Shown here: one piece after another, positions 11,510 through 22,553 of the stretch
Numbering within the stretch: the first letter of the stretch is position 1
Layout of the letters: each line of letters starts with the position of its first letter
NCBI GenBank assembly: GCA_905221605.1
Contig: CAJNDS010002377.1
Span: 308,501-368,500 of the forward strand
Reading direction: 5' to 3'
DNA: 60,000 nt
Source of the DNA: Symbiodinium natans
Taxonomy: Eukaryota; Sar; Dinophyceae; Suessiales; Symbiodiniaceae
The notes under the pieces: model-generated
What the model saw: only the letters and a program-made list of their open reading frames with translations
Database searches by the model: none
What the model was told of the DNA's origin: nothing
Made by a program: the position numbers and the translations under genes

Positions 11510-12055
11510 CATTCCCTTAAACCATCTAACCAAGAATCCCTCAAACCATTAAACCAATGGTCTCCCCCCTAAACCATTAAACCATTAAACCATACCATTA
11601 AACCATTAAACCAATGGTTTCCCCCTTCTGAAAATCCCCTAAACCATTAAACCATTAAACCATTAAACCATTAAACCAATGGTTTCCCCCTTATGAAAAT
11701 CCCCTAAACCATTAAACCATTAAACCATTAAACCATTAAACCATTAAACCATTAAACCAATGGTTTCCCCCATATGAGAATCCCCTAAACCATTAAACCA
11801 TTTTCATGGCGGGCAACCATTGGTTTAATGGTTTAATGGTTTAATGGTTTAATGGTTTAAGGATTTTCATAAGGGGGAAACCATTGGTTTAATGGTTTAA
11901 TGGTTTAATGGTTTAATGGTTTAATGGTTTAATGGTTTAATGGTTTAATGGTTTAATGGTTTAATGGTTTAATAGAGTAGGGGATTCTCATAAGGGGGAA
12001 ACCATTGGTTCAATGGTTTAATGGTTTATTGGTTTAATGGTTTGATGGTTTAATG
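11510..12055. repeat. 8-bp satellite (AAACCATT)n arranged as a large inverted repeat
   Basis: The left half consists of AAACCATT repeats broken by ACCAATGGTTTCCCCC and GAAAATCCCCT segments. From about 11816 the same elements return as reverse complement (TTTAATGG repeats, GGATTTTCATAAGGGGGAAACC). The centre lies near 11808. Confidence 0.9.
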
Positions 12056-12224
12056 GTGCTCCTGCCGAGGTACCTCGACCGCATCTCTTCTGCTCCTAAA
12101 CTTCTGATTCGCAAGCAGTGTCCCCTGTATGCTTTCTGTTCCGAATATTCTGAATCGCAAGCAGTGTCTCCCGTATCTTTTCTGCTCAGAAGTATACGTA
12201 TACTATATGGGATTGCGCCTTAAA

Positions 12225-14560
12225 CCCTAATTCTTAAACTTTAACTCTATAGGGCTTAAAGCTTCGGGTTTAGGTTGAATTGCCGGCTTAGGTTTAAGTG
12301 CCTCAATCTTGAACCCTAAACCTGTCAACCTTAACCCTCTAGGGTTGGGGCGCCTACATCATGATCGGATTTGACGAGCTCTGCGGAAATTTCTATATGA
12401 CAAGGTTATAACTTATTGCTGTGGTTATAACTATGGGTTAGGGTTTGATTTTTATACACTTATGTAAACCCATAAGAATAAGGGGAGCCCCATCACGCCC
12501 CCAACAAGCGAAATATCCCACATACTGTACATGACAAGGTTATAACTTTTTGCTGCGGTTATAACTATGGTTCAGGATTTGATTGATATACATGTAAATT
12601 AGCCTATAAGAAAATGAGGGTAACGGTAACCCCATCACGCCCAAAAAGCAAAACAAAACCTCTATCCTAAAATCTTTACCTTACCTAAGATAGCTCAAGC
12701 AAAACAAAAACTCTATCCTAAAATCTTTACCTTACCTAAGATAGCTCAAGCAACCATCCCCCGATAAGCAAAACTTGAATTATCCTCTTTGTTTATATTT
12801 TGAATCCCATGAAGTAGTGGAAGGACATTTGCTCACAGTATTCTCGCGTCACCGGGACGAAAGCGCTACAAACGTAGGCATAACCCTATGGGATTCAAGG
12901 TTTGGGGATTTGAGCCCCAAGCGCTCTGGGGTTTTAAGGTTCTATTGTATAGGTAATTAATGCCCAAACCTTAAACCTAAACCGTTAAACCCTATAGGGT
13001 TCAATGGTTCGACAACCTAAGGTCTGGGCGGAATGGGCTCGTTGGGGCCCTGAAACGTAGCAGGGGAAGGCCCTCAAACGTGGCGGGGAAGGGGGAGCGG
13101 TGGGCGGTGTGGGCGGTGGGGGCGGTGGGGGCGGTGGGGGCGGTGGGGGCGGGCATGCGCTGGAGCCCCTTAAAAACATCTGAAAGAAGGTAGCCAGTGG
13201 CCCTGAAACGTGGCAGGGGGAGGTGGGGGCGGAATGGGGAGGCCCTGAACATGGCAGGGGAAGGCCCTCAAACGTGGCGGAGGTGGGGGCGGAATGGGCT
13301 CGCTGGGGCCCTGAAACGTAGCAGGGGAAGGCCCTCAAACGTGGCGGGGAAGGGGGAGCGGTGGGCGGTGTGTATACCTTCAGTACCCTTTAGGGCTAAA
13401 ATCTTTGAACCTTTGGGAGCCCTATAGGGTTTTACGGTTCTGACCCTAAACGAATCAGGGTTAAGGTCTGAATGCCCGAACTTCAAACACTTAAGATTGA
13501 AACTTTTCGAGTTTTCGTTTTAAATGCCTAAATCCTAAACCCCAACCCCTTAAACCTTAACTCTATAGGGTTTAAAGGTTCGGGTTTAGGTTGAATTGCC
13601 GGCTTAGGTTTAAATGCCTCAATCTTCAACCCTAAACCTGTCAACCTTAACCCTCTAGGGTTGGGGCGCCTACATCATGATCGGATTTGACGAGCTCTGC
13701 GGAAATTTCTATATGACAAGGTTATAACTTATTGCTGTGGTTATAACTATGGGTTAGGGTTTGATTTATATACATGTAAATAGCCTATAAGAAAATGAGG
13801 GTAACCCCATCGCGCCCCAATAAGCAAAACAAAACCTCTATCCTAAAATCTTTACCTTACCTAAGATAGCTCAAGCAACCATCCCCCGATAAGCAAAACC
13901 TGAATTCTATCATATAACGATATGGTTTGTTTATATTTTGAATCCCAGGAAGTAGTGAAAAGGACATTTGCTCACAGTATTCTCGCGTCACCGGGAAGAA
14001 AGCCCTACAAACGTAGGCATAGCCCTATGGGATTCAAGGTTTAGGGATCTAAGCCCCAAGCCCTATAGGGCTTTAAGGTTCTATCGTACAGGTAATGCCT
14101 AAACCTTAAACCCTAAGCCTTTAAACCCTGTAGGGTTGAATGGTTCAAGAAAACCTAAGGTCTGGGCATGTATACCTTCAGCACCCTTTAGGGTCAAAAC
14201 CTTTGTTCCTTGTAGAGCCCTGTCGGGCTTTAGGGTTCTGACCCTAAACGGTTCAGGGTTAAGGTTTAACTGCCCGAACTTTCAACCCTTAAGGTTAAAT
14301 CTCTATGGGTTTAGGTTTAAAGTTTAAAAATACCTAAATCTTAAACCCTAACCGCTTAACCTTAACTCTATCGGGTTGAACGGTTAGGGTTTAGGTTTCA
14401 TTGCGGGCTGACGTTTAAATGCCTGAATCTTAAGCCCTAAACCTGTCAAACTTAACCCTATAGGTTTGGGGTACCTACATCATCATCGACTTGTTGCTGT
14501 GGTTATAACGATGGTTTAGGGTTAAAAAATATACATTTATGTAAACCTAAAAAAATAAGG
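12225..14560. repeat. Degenerate telomere-like DNA with a 1316-bp tandem duplication
   Basis: Variants of TTTAGGG/CCCTAAA and CCCTATAGGG fill the region. A block containing ATGATCGGATTTGACGAGCT at 12361 recurs at 13677, an offset of 1316 bp, with near-identical sequence around it. A third, shorter copy starts near 14400. No credible gene is present; ORFs here are by-products of repeats. Confidence 0.85.
13040..13372. repeat. G-rich (GGCGGTGGG)n minisatellite
   Basis: GGGCGGTGGGGGCGGT tandem units lie next to two copies of a roughly 60-bp block (CCCTGAAACGTAGCAGGGGA onward) at about 13048-13110 and 13308-13371. The G-strand could form G-quadruplexes. Confidence 0.8.
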
Positions 14561-15069
14561 GGAACCGCAATAGGCGGACGCCCAAATATATATATATATA
14601 TAATCAAAAAAAGCAACGGCAAAACGAAAAACGCATCGACACGTGTGCTCGAGACGGAAGAGGTCACTTCAGGGGCGAAGCTTGCGTGATTGCATCTGAG
14701 AGTTTCTTCTAATTAGGGGCCTCAAGTTTACTATGAAGGGTATGAGCAAAGCACCCTCATTTTGGAAACTCTCATATCTCTTCACAGGCACCGAGCCCCC
14801 AGCCAAAACGTCCTGACTGGCATGTTTAGGAAAAAAAGATGTGACGACTGATGCTGGAGAGCTCGATCCCTGCCGTGCAAAGAGGAAAAGCAAGCTTCAG
14901 GAGGCCCGAACCGGGCCCGAAACAAGATTTTGGGGGGAAAAATTTGGGGAAGCCTCAGCCGGACAGGCAGGTCTTCTGCAAGCCTGTACGGCAAAAGCTC
15001 CACCGGAACTATAACATTTCTCTGAACACATCTCTCCTAACGGTCCTAACTAAAATCGTCATGGGGTGC

Positions 15070-16442
15070 TTACAATGAACACGACGAAGACGAAGCGACA
15101 AAGTCGTGGCGCAAGGCCTCCGCTGCCGTCGGCCGCTCCACGGCGGAGCGCCGCAGCAGCCAGCGCGTGAAGTCCACCGCCCCAGAACCAGCGACGCAGT
15201 CACCGGCGGGAAAAGAGAGGGGCGGCTTGTCCTCGATGATGGCCTTCTTCACGGCCGGTGCGCTGGCGCGGAGGCGATGAGGCGTGCTCGCCAGACCAAG
15301 GATATCCCTGAAGGTCGGGCGAGCTTGAGGTGCTTGAACGCATTCAGGACGGATCTCTCGAAGTACTTCTGAAGGCGAGTAGGGAAAGTTGCCGAAGAAC
15401 AGCAAGTAGGCCACACAGCCGATGGACCAGACATCGGCCAAAAAGTCGTAGCCTTCGTTCTGCAGCATCTCCGGAGCCATGTAGGGGGCGGTGCCAAAGA
15501 CTCCTAGGATGGCCCCCCTTAAAGACCCTCTGAAATAATGTTTCCTGAATATGATCACCCCAAAAACCCTAAACCCTAAACCCTAAACTCTAAACCCTCT
15601 GAAAACATCCCAAGGGCCTACCTAGACTCCTTTGAGCTTCCCTGTCTTGGGCATCGCGGCCGCCACGCCGTAGTCACAGAGCTTCAGGACGCTGCTCCCT
15701 GGACCTCAATACTCCCCTTTCATTATAAAAATGATATATCTTCAATATATCCTCTTTTGGGTTTGGGTTTCTATATAAACAAAAAATAATTTAAAAAATA
15801 AGAATTCCCAAGTGGGATATAGGGACCACCCCACAGGAAGTTATCAGGCTTGATGTCCCTGTGCACAATGCCGGCGCCATGGGTGTGGGAGAGCGCCAGC
15901 AGCATGTGCCGAAAGACCATGGCCAGGTCGATTTCTGTCATGGACCCCGCCGCCACGAGTCGGTCCATGAAGGAGCACTGACACTTCTCACAGACCATGT
16001 AGTACCTACTCTGCACTTGGAGCCCCGCAAGAAGTATAGTTCTTGCTGCTTCTTAGGGACTATCGTACCCAAAAAGCTAAGACTCATTTCCAAGTACCCC
16101 TATAAGGTACAAGGGCGTGGCTGCAAAGCTCTTGTGAAGCTTGACAATGTATTCACTGTCGGTGCCGCTTGCCCTCGTCCACAGATCCACCTCTGTCCGG
16201 CTCAGCCGGTCACGGTTCTTGCAGACTGCGCCACTAGAAGCACCATGTTCATCACGGTGACAAACGTCCACAATCTTCACGGCAAGCTCCTCCTGTGTGG
16301 ACTTGTCAACTGCGACACAGACCTGTCCAAAGGCACCTTCTCCGAGCTTCTTCTCCACCTCAATGTTATACCGCGAGAAGAAGTGCTCTGAAGACACTGC
16401 TGGGGCACCTACTGTAGCGAGCGTGCTCCCGGAGCATCCCAT
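15070..16442 (-). CDS. Serine/threonine protein kinase, four exons
   Basis: Exons are 16442-16111, 16005-15830, 15698-15630 and 15503-15070; they total 1011 nt, exactly 337 codons including the stop. The start MGCSGS suits N-myristoylation plus palmitoylation, hence membrane attachment. Visible kinase motifs are GEGAFGQV (P-loop), AVKIVD (VAIK lysine), VHRDIKPDN (catalytic loop, HRD), LCDYG (a DFG variant with Tyr for Phe) and GTAPYMAPE (P+1 loop). Conserved residues continue to RRSAVERPTAAEALRH near the C-terminus, and no EF hands or other domain follow. It is CAMK/CDPK-like without the calcium module. The three introns use GT-AG, GT-AG and GA-AG. A relic spliced leader lies about 77 bp upstream. 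Substrate is unknown. Confidence 0.88.
15500..15629. mobile_element. Introner-like element in the kinase, CTAGG family
   Basis: The element spans 15504-15625, with ends CTAGGATGGCCC and GGGCCTACCTAG forming a 12-bp imperfect TIR. It is flanked by ACTC on both sides. The spliced intron is 15504-15629 with a GA donor and AG|G acceptor on the minus strand. A (CCCTAAA)n tract lies inside. Related copies are at 17988-18085 and 52593-52683. Confidence 0.85.
16006..16110 (-). mobile_element. Kinase intron 1, introner-like with GTAC duplication
   Basis: The intron begins GTACCTTATAGGGG and ends GAGTAG, followed by GTAC in the next exon. The reading frame PLYYM is restored by removing one GTAC copy. 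The ends CTTATAG and AGAGTAG are weakly inverted. Confidence 0.7.
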
Positions 16443-16518
16443 GAATGATGAGTGAGAGGGGTTTTGGGAAGGCTTAGCTGCTGTAGCTGAGCAGGGCCTC
16501 GTCCCCTTCTTGGAAAAC

Positions 16519-16540
16519 TGTCAGCCAAAATGGCTAGCAA
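16519..16540 (-). promoter_or_regulatory. Relic dinoflagellate spliced-leader sequence
   Basis: On the minus strand TAGCCATTTTGGCT (16536-16523) matches 14 consecutive bases of the 22-nt dinoflagellate spliced leader in the sense of the downstream kinase. It ends in GACAG rather than CAAG. Its place upstream of the ATG is what a reverse-transcribed, reinserted trans-spliced mRNA would leave. Confidence 0.65.
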
Positions 16541-16544
16541 ATGA

Positions 16545-17980
16545 TGGACTCGTTTTGCGTTGACAAGCTCAGCTCCTCGCCAGAATGTCCGACTTCTCTT
16601 GACTACCGCTGCTTTGCCTCTGCCGGTGCCTCGTTTCTTCGAAGGGTCTTCTTTCTCAACGCCAGCGGCTGAAGCTCGGGAGCCTTGGTAGCCCCCTCGG
16701 GTAGCCTTCGGGCGTTGCTGAAGACGCGAAAGCACACCGAAGTCCCGAAGATCAGCTCTTTGCCGGACTTCGGTTTGGTCTTTGGGGGGGCGCGTTTTTA
16801 GGGCTTAGGATTGACAATGGGGGGCTGGTTTCATGGCCTTCGGCGCCTTTGGCTCAGCTCAGCAGAATGATCTAGAGCTTCAGGTGCAGGATCTGCCTTT
16901 TTTGGTATGGGGTGGAGTGCCAGGATATTTCAGGTCGCGGAAGCAGCTGTGTGAGACTTGGACCATTTGACAAAGACAAGCTACAAAGAAACATCACCGT
17001 TGCTGTCAGATCTCCATGCCTCTGCTCCATGTTCCAAAACATGAGGGATGCTGGTTCAACACGCCCTGTGTTCCAGAACTGACGGAGTCTCTGCTCCATG
17101 CTCCGAACATGAGGCGTACTAGCGGGACATGCTCTGAGCTCCTAAACGGTAAATGTGCTGGTTGCAAGAACTTCTGAATCGTGAGTCCGCAGTAGCTTGC
17201 CGCAACACACCAAGTCGAGCCAAACGTCCTGCGCTGGTCAATGAGAACAGCGTTTCGGAAGCCACCACGAACTCCGTAAGCCCATGCACCTAGAGCGCGA
17301 CTTCCTCAAATCTCGAATCCGGTCCGTCTTTTTGACCCGAAATGCTCTGCAAGACATCTTTGTGTCCAGGGCGCAGATCGGGAGTTGCTAAGCCCTCAGC
17401 CTAGACTCCCCTGTGAACACTCCAGCAAGCTTCAAAAGGCTTAAAACTTCCGTCGGAAGGAACTTCGACGGCGCCGGACTCGAGAACCTGAATCGTCCAC
17501 AGCATCACTGGTTGACATATCTTTACTCATCTGTGCTCAGGTTTTGGGGCGCATTGCAATACCACATGAAACTCATGAGCCAAAGCAGAAGCCAAGCAGA
17601 AACTTGGGAACGAGGCTCTGCTCCAAGAAGCTTCGGTGTTCTGGGTAAATTTCTGAGTTGGGTTTACGTTGGTGGACGTTTGGCTCGCTTCGAGTGCTCA
17701 GAGGTGTATGTAGTTGAAGGCTTAAAGAACATGAACCGCCCTACAACACCACCCCACAAAGCCCTGGATTCAGCTACTGCTACATCCCTGAAACCCCAAA
17801 ACCCAAAATCTGGAACCAAGTTCAGGCAGCCAAAACCCAAATCGAAACACTACGCCACCGGAGAATGTTGGCTCTTTCATATAGTGGTCTCAGAAAATAA
17901 GAGAACTCAATATGGACCCTGAAGACTAGGATCCTTGATATGAGAACACCCAAGTAAAAGATCGCAGGCGCTAGTTGTCT
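16545..17980. other. No gene recognised
   Basis: A 169-codon plus-strand ORF (17413-17922) has unstructured composition and no domain. I see no other coding signal. Confidence 0.4.
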
Positions 17981-17983
17981 GTA

Positions 17984-18089
17984 GAATCTAGGATGGCCCG
18001 TAAGACTCTTTGAACAAAATAGTCCTGAATATGATTCCTCTTAAAGCCAATAAGGAAACATAAGATGTCCCAAGGGCCTACCTAGGAAT
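17984..18089. mobile_element. Introner-like element, CTAGG family, with 4-bp duplication
   Basis: The 98-bp element at 17988-18085 starts CTAGGATGGCCC and ends GGGCCTACCTAG, with GAAT on both sides. It shares the CCTGAATATGAT core with the kinase copy. A minus-strand open stretch (18309-18100, with SEEDSQNGTANITEEESEVG) abuts its right side and may be a small exon. Confidence 0.8.
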
Positions 18090-19277
18090 GCTGTCGCTAC
18101 ATGCGATGTTTCCCTAACGGTGTGCCTCTGAAGAACAAGCCTGCGCCCACTTCGGACTCTTCTTCCGTGATGTTTGCCGTGCCATTCTGGCTGTCCTCCT
18201 CGGACCTCTTGTCTGGTTGGTTGCAGGGAATCACGGTCGCAATGCATCCGGGGGAGCTTAACGCTGGTAGCGTCTGAATAGCAGGCAAGACTTGGAATAT
18301 CGCATTCAAGACAGGATGCCTTCTCTACCCTGCCATCACAGTGAGGTGCCCAGTGCCTGTGCCGCCCCGAAAGTGAACTTTTCTACTCGCATCATGCACA
18401 GGGCCGTGCTGCTGTTCGCGACCGGTGGCCGTCGTTCAACTTTGAAGATTCGGCTTATCAAGGGCCCTGTCTTGAAGGGGATGGGGCTTGGACTTTTAAA
18501 TAACGGGGATCCTCATTAGAACGACTCGTGACGAGTTAGAAAAACTCACCCCAAAATTGGGCCCAGAAATCTTCAGAAGCACGCCTCGCTGCTAAATTGC
18601 GCGGGTCAGGTTTTTTAACCTGGCAGATACTTTTGAATTGCCTGAATTTTTTTGGCAGCTGCCTCATCATGTTTTTGAATTGCTTGCAGGCCCACCTGGA
18701 TTTCGGTCTGGTTGGCCCCCAGTGCTCGAAATGTGGTAGTCGAGAGTTTTGCTTTTGGAAGCAGCAAAAAGCCCCCACATCAGGTCAAATCTAGAATGGC
18801 TAGAAAGAAAACATGAAAAAATGAAGCCACAACTTCGGCGACAGCCAGTGATAGAAGTAGTGGTTGCTTGAGGTTTTTTTTGGGTTGGGCGCTTCCACCT
18901 CAAGCTTCTTTTAGGTTTGGGCTCAAAGTTTCGGCTTCAGGGTTTGAGATGGGTTAAGGCTTTAGGGGTTTAGGCTGCAGAGTTTAGAGTTTCAGGGGCT
19001 AAGGCTGGACTAAGACTGCTAAGGTACGTCTGCGTCGGCACGCTGCAGCTTCCACTTTAAGAATTCTTGTTTGGGTTTGGGCTTGGGAATTAAATGGGTT
19101 TAGGGTTTCGGGCTAAGGGGGTTTAGGCTAGGGTGTAGAGTATAGGGTTTCAGGCACGAAGTTTAGGTTTTTCGACAAATCTGGAACAAATCGTAGCGGC
19201 AGTGGAGCATATCCCGCCATTTTTTCGAAGCCCCAAACACCCGATCTGCACAAGTGAGGGGTCAGGTCAGGCGCGGT
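18090..19277. other. Possible small minus-strand exon, otherwise non-coding
   Basis: At about 18309-18100 an acidic minus-strand peptide (NITEEESEVGAGLFFRGTPL) looks exon-like but has no known domain. The remainder, including G/T-rich TTTAGGG variants at 18940-19170, shows no gene. Confidence 0.3.
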
Positions 19278-22200
19278 CAAGTATGCGATTTGAAACCTGA
19301 CTCATGTTTCTGTATGTAAGATGCATGCTGCAATCGTGCTGCCATCTTTGCTGCTATGAAGTTGAGGAGGTTCAAACCGTATGCTTTTTCCGTCGCAGGA
19401 CTGTGATCTACCACAACCACAAGGGTAAGTCTTGTTGGTATGAAATGTCCTGGCAGGCAGAAGGATAGGGAGAAATGCGTGGAGAGAGCGAGAGAAGACT
19501 GAGGAAGAGAGGCAAAACAATGAAGAGAGAAACAAAACACGCGCGTGTGAACTCCGACGCATGTATGTACTGCCGCTCTTTGCATATAGTGGCGCGGGAT
19601 GATGAGACTGGTGAACCAAACAGTTTAGGGCCATCCGCGTTCGCCCAAGCATAGGTGTTGACGCACACGCTTCTTCTTTGAATATTATTATGCCTCCTAA
19701 ACGCGAACCTTAAACCGTATGCTACGCAGCGCGGATGTTGTTCAGCGATTTGTGGCCGGACATTGGCCATTTCTCGCGTGCAGAGTCATCAAAGTCAATA
19801 TGACAGGGTGGAGCTGTTTGGACACGCGAATATGACTATTGCATGAGTTGCTTGTCAAACCTCTCTCCCCGCTTACTTTGCAACAAAAATGCGACACAGC
19901 TGCTGTTGAAGACGTCGTCGCTCTTTTATGTCGCACAAGGCAACAAGAACATGGGTCATTTTCCAAATCACTACACATTCTAGCGCCACCTGCGCCGGAA
20001 AGCAGGCAGAACAAAGAACACGAAGCGAACTTGGCTTCATTATTGAACATTGTTGAGACATCCCATCCCCATCCATCCCCTACATCCTGCGCGGTAAGCA
20101 ATGACCCCGCGCAAGCGAGTTTCAGTTTTGCCCCTCCCCTGTCCCCTAAACCCTAAGCCTAAACCCTAAATTTTAAATCCTAAAACCTAGCTTATAGCCG
20201 CCCGAATGAGGCAGCAACACAAAAAACGAAAAGGCGTCCTATGAATTTTGGCGCCGCAGGCGTTACAAAATTTGTGAGGCAGCGCCATAAGATATGTATA
20301 TATATATATATAAATATATGTATATATATATATATACATAGTGCATCTCCACATGAAGTTCACGTTCTGGCGCCGCAGGCGTCGCTAAAAACGGCTGCGA
20401 AAGAAAGCAACGTCATCTCCAAAGCTATGTATTCTCTGGCGCCGCAGGCGCTCCAAAATAACAACACGCGGTCATTTGCATGACTCACATGTTCTCTACC
20501 ACTCCCCACACGACAACTCCCCCGGTCCCTGCCCCCCCCACCCTGCCCGCACCCCCACACGCCACCATAGCCAGATATGAGGCAGCCCGAAATACACACA
20601 TGGCAGCAAAAAAATATAGCGCAGCACCAAAAAAATATAGCGCAGCACCCAAAAAATATAGCGCAGCAACAAAAAATATAGCGCAGCAAAAAAAATATAG
20701 GTCAAAAAAATTTTGACCTATATTTTAAAACCCGGGCTTTGTGCGTGGAGTTTTCGCCGAAAAGCCGCCCAAAACCATGGATTTTCAGCCAAAACACCAC
20801 GCGCAAATGAGGCCGATTCGCGTGGTGTTTTGGCTGAAAATCCATGGTTTTGGGCGGTTTTTCGGCGAAAACTCCACGCACAAAGCCCGGGTTTTAAAAT
20901 ATAGGTCAAAATGTTTTTGACCTATATTTTTTTTGCTGCGCTATATTTTTTGTTGCTGCGCTATATTTTTTGGCGCTGCGCTATATTTTTTTGGTGCTGC
21001 GCTATATTTTTTTGGTGCTGCGCTATATTTTTTTTGCTGCCATGTGTGTATTTCGGGCTGCCTCATATCTGGCTATGGTGGCGTGTGGGGGTGCGGGCAG
21101 GGTGGGGGGGGCAGGGGGGGGGGGGGGGGGGGGGGGGGGGGGAATGGTCGTGTGGGGAGTGGTAGAGAACATGTGAGTCATGCAAATGACCGCGTGTTGT
21201 TATTTTGGAGCGCCTGCGGCGCCAGAGAATACATAGCTTTGGAGATGACGTTGCTTTCTTTCGCAGCCATTTTTAGCGACGCCTGCGGCGCCAGAACATG
21301 AACTTCATGTGGAAATGAACTATATCTTATTGCGCTGCCTCACAAATTTTGTGGCGCCTGCGGCGCCAAAATTCCTTTTCGTTTTTTTGTTTTGCTGCCT
21401 CATTTTGGCGGCTACATGCTAGGGTTTAGGGTTTAAAGTTTAGGGTTTAGATTTAGGGTTTAGGGCAAAAACTGAAATTTGCTTGCACGCGTTGCTGGGT
21501 CATTGCTTACGCAGCGGTTGTAGGGGATGGTTGGGGATGGGATTTCTCAATCGTGTTCAATAGTGTGAAGCCAAGTTCGCTTCGTGTTCTTTGTCTCCAA
21601 CACAAAACGCACGACATAAAAGCGCGTCGGCTTCAACAGCAGCTGCGTTGCATGTTTGTTGGCCATCCCTACTGCCTCACAAGAACGCCAGCCCGCTCCC
21701 CTCATGTATATATCCCAGCGCAGTACTTGATTACTAGGTTTACATAAGGGCTATAGATAGAGTAGATTAGCCAAAAGTAAGCGGGGAGCGAGGTTTGAAA
21801 AGAAAAAGCTGTTAATTAGTGATATTTGTGTGTCCAAACAGCGTTCGCCTTTGCACGCAAGAAATGGCCAATGTCTAGCCAAAAACCGCGGAACAAAACA
21901 TCTGCGCCGCGTGTTCTGGAGCTGCGGACTGAAGCATAAGGTTTAAGGTTCGCGTTTAGGGTGTTACCTGGACCTGCAAAGCGCCAACGTTTGGGTGCGT
22001 AACCATAAGAAATGAAAAGAAGAAGCGGCGGGCATCAAACCTTATGCTTCTGGGCGAACACGGATGTGAAGATCTTTTAAGCCCTAAGCCACTTGGGCTT
22101 CATCATCCCGGCCCACTAAGACAAGAACAGCAACACATGCACGCACACGCCGGAATGTGGTCATCATGATCGTGATCATGATCATGTTCACCCTCATCAC

Positions 22201-22553
22201 ATTTCTCTCTCTCTTTCTCTGACTTTCCGTTCTTTCCTTCTTGCTCAGGGCTTGGAAGTCAGGGTTGCTCCCTCCGCGCGAGCCCTGGTTCAAGCAGGTA
22301 AGGCTGTACGTCGGTTCTGTTGCGTGCACACCGTTCTCTCCTCAAAGTTCTTCCCAGCCTCATTCCTTATACGGTCGCTCCATGCCTTTCTCCCCGTCCC
22401 CTTATTACTCGTTTGCCTGCCAAACATACAACGTCCTGCCAGGGAGCAGCGCATAAATTCAACCAAATCAGCCTCATATAGCAGCAAGGCATGCATGTTG
22501 GGAGTTCACAAACACATGAGTCAGGTTTCAAGTCGCACACCTCTTGACCCCCA
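19278..22553. mobile_element. Giant foldback element, imperfect palindrome of about 3.3 kb
   Basis: The two arms are inverted copies around a 15-nt loop at 20804-20818. The inner 100 bp per side are almost perfect (CCCGGGCTTTGTGCGTGGAG ... its complement). Outer parts match with indels: AAGTTCGCTTCGTGTTCTTTG on the right against its complement at about 20011-20032, and GAAACCTGACTCATG at 19292 against CATGAGTCAGGTTTC at 22516-22530. Arms are about 1.53 and 1.74 kb. I see no transposase or other ORF with meaning. A run of 29 G at 21114-21142 lies opposite a C-rich stretch. Confidence 0.9.

Noticed and set aside
12985-13486. Proline-rich ORFs
   Set aside because: They translate the G-rich minisatellite and have no independent coding support.
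17413-17922. 169-codon plus-strand ORF
   Set aside because: Unstructured composition with no motif and intron-like surroundings.
19278-22553. Transposase gene inside the giant foldback
   Set aside because: No open frame longer than about 120 codons and none with recognisable motifs.
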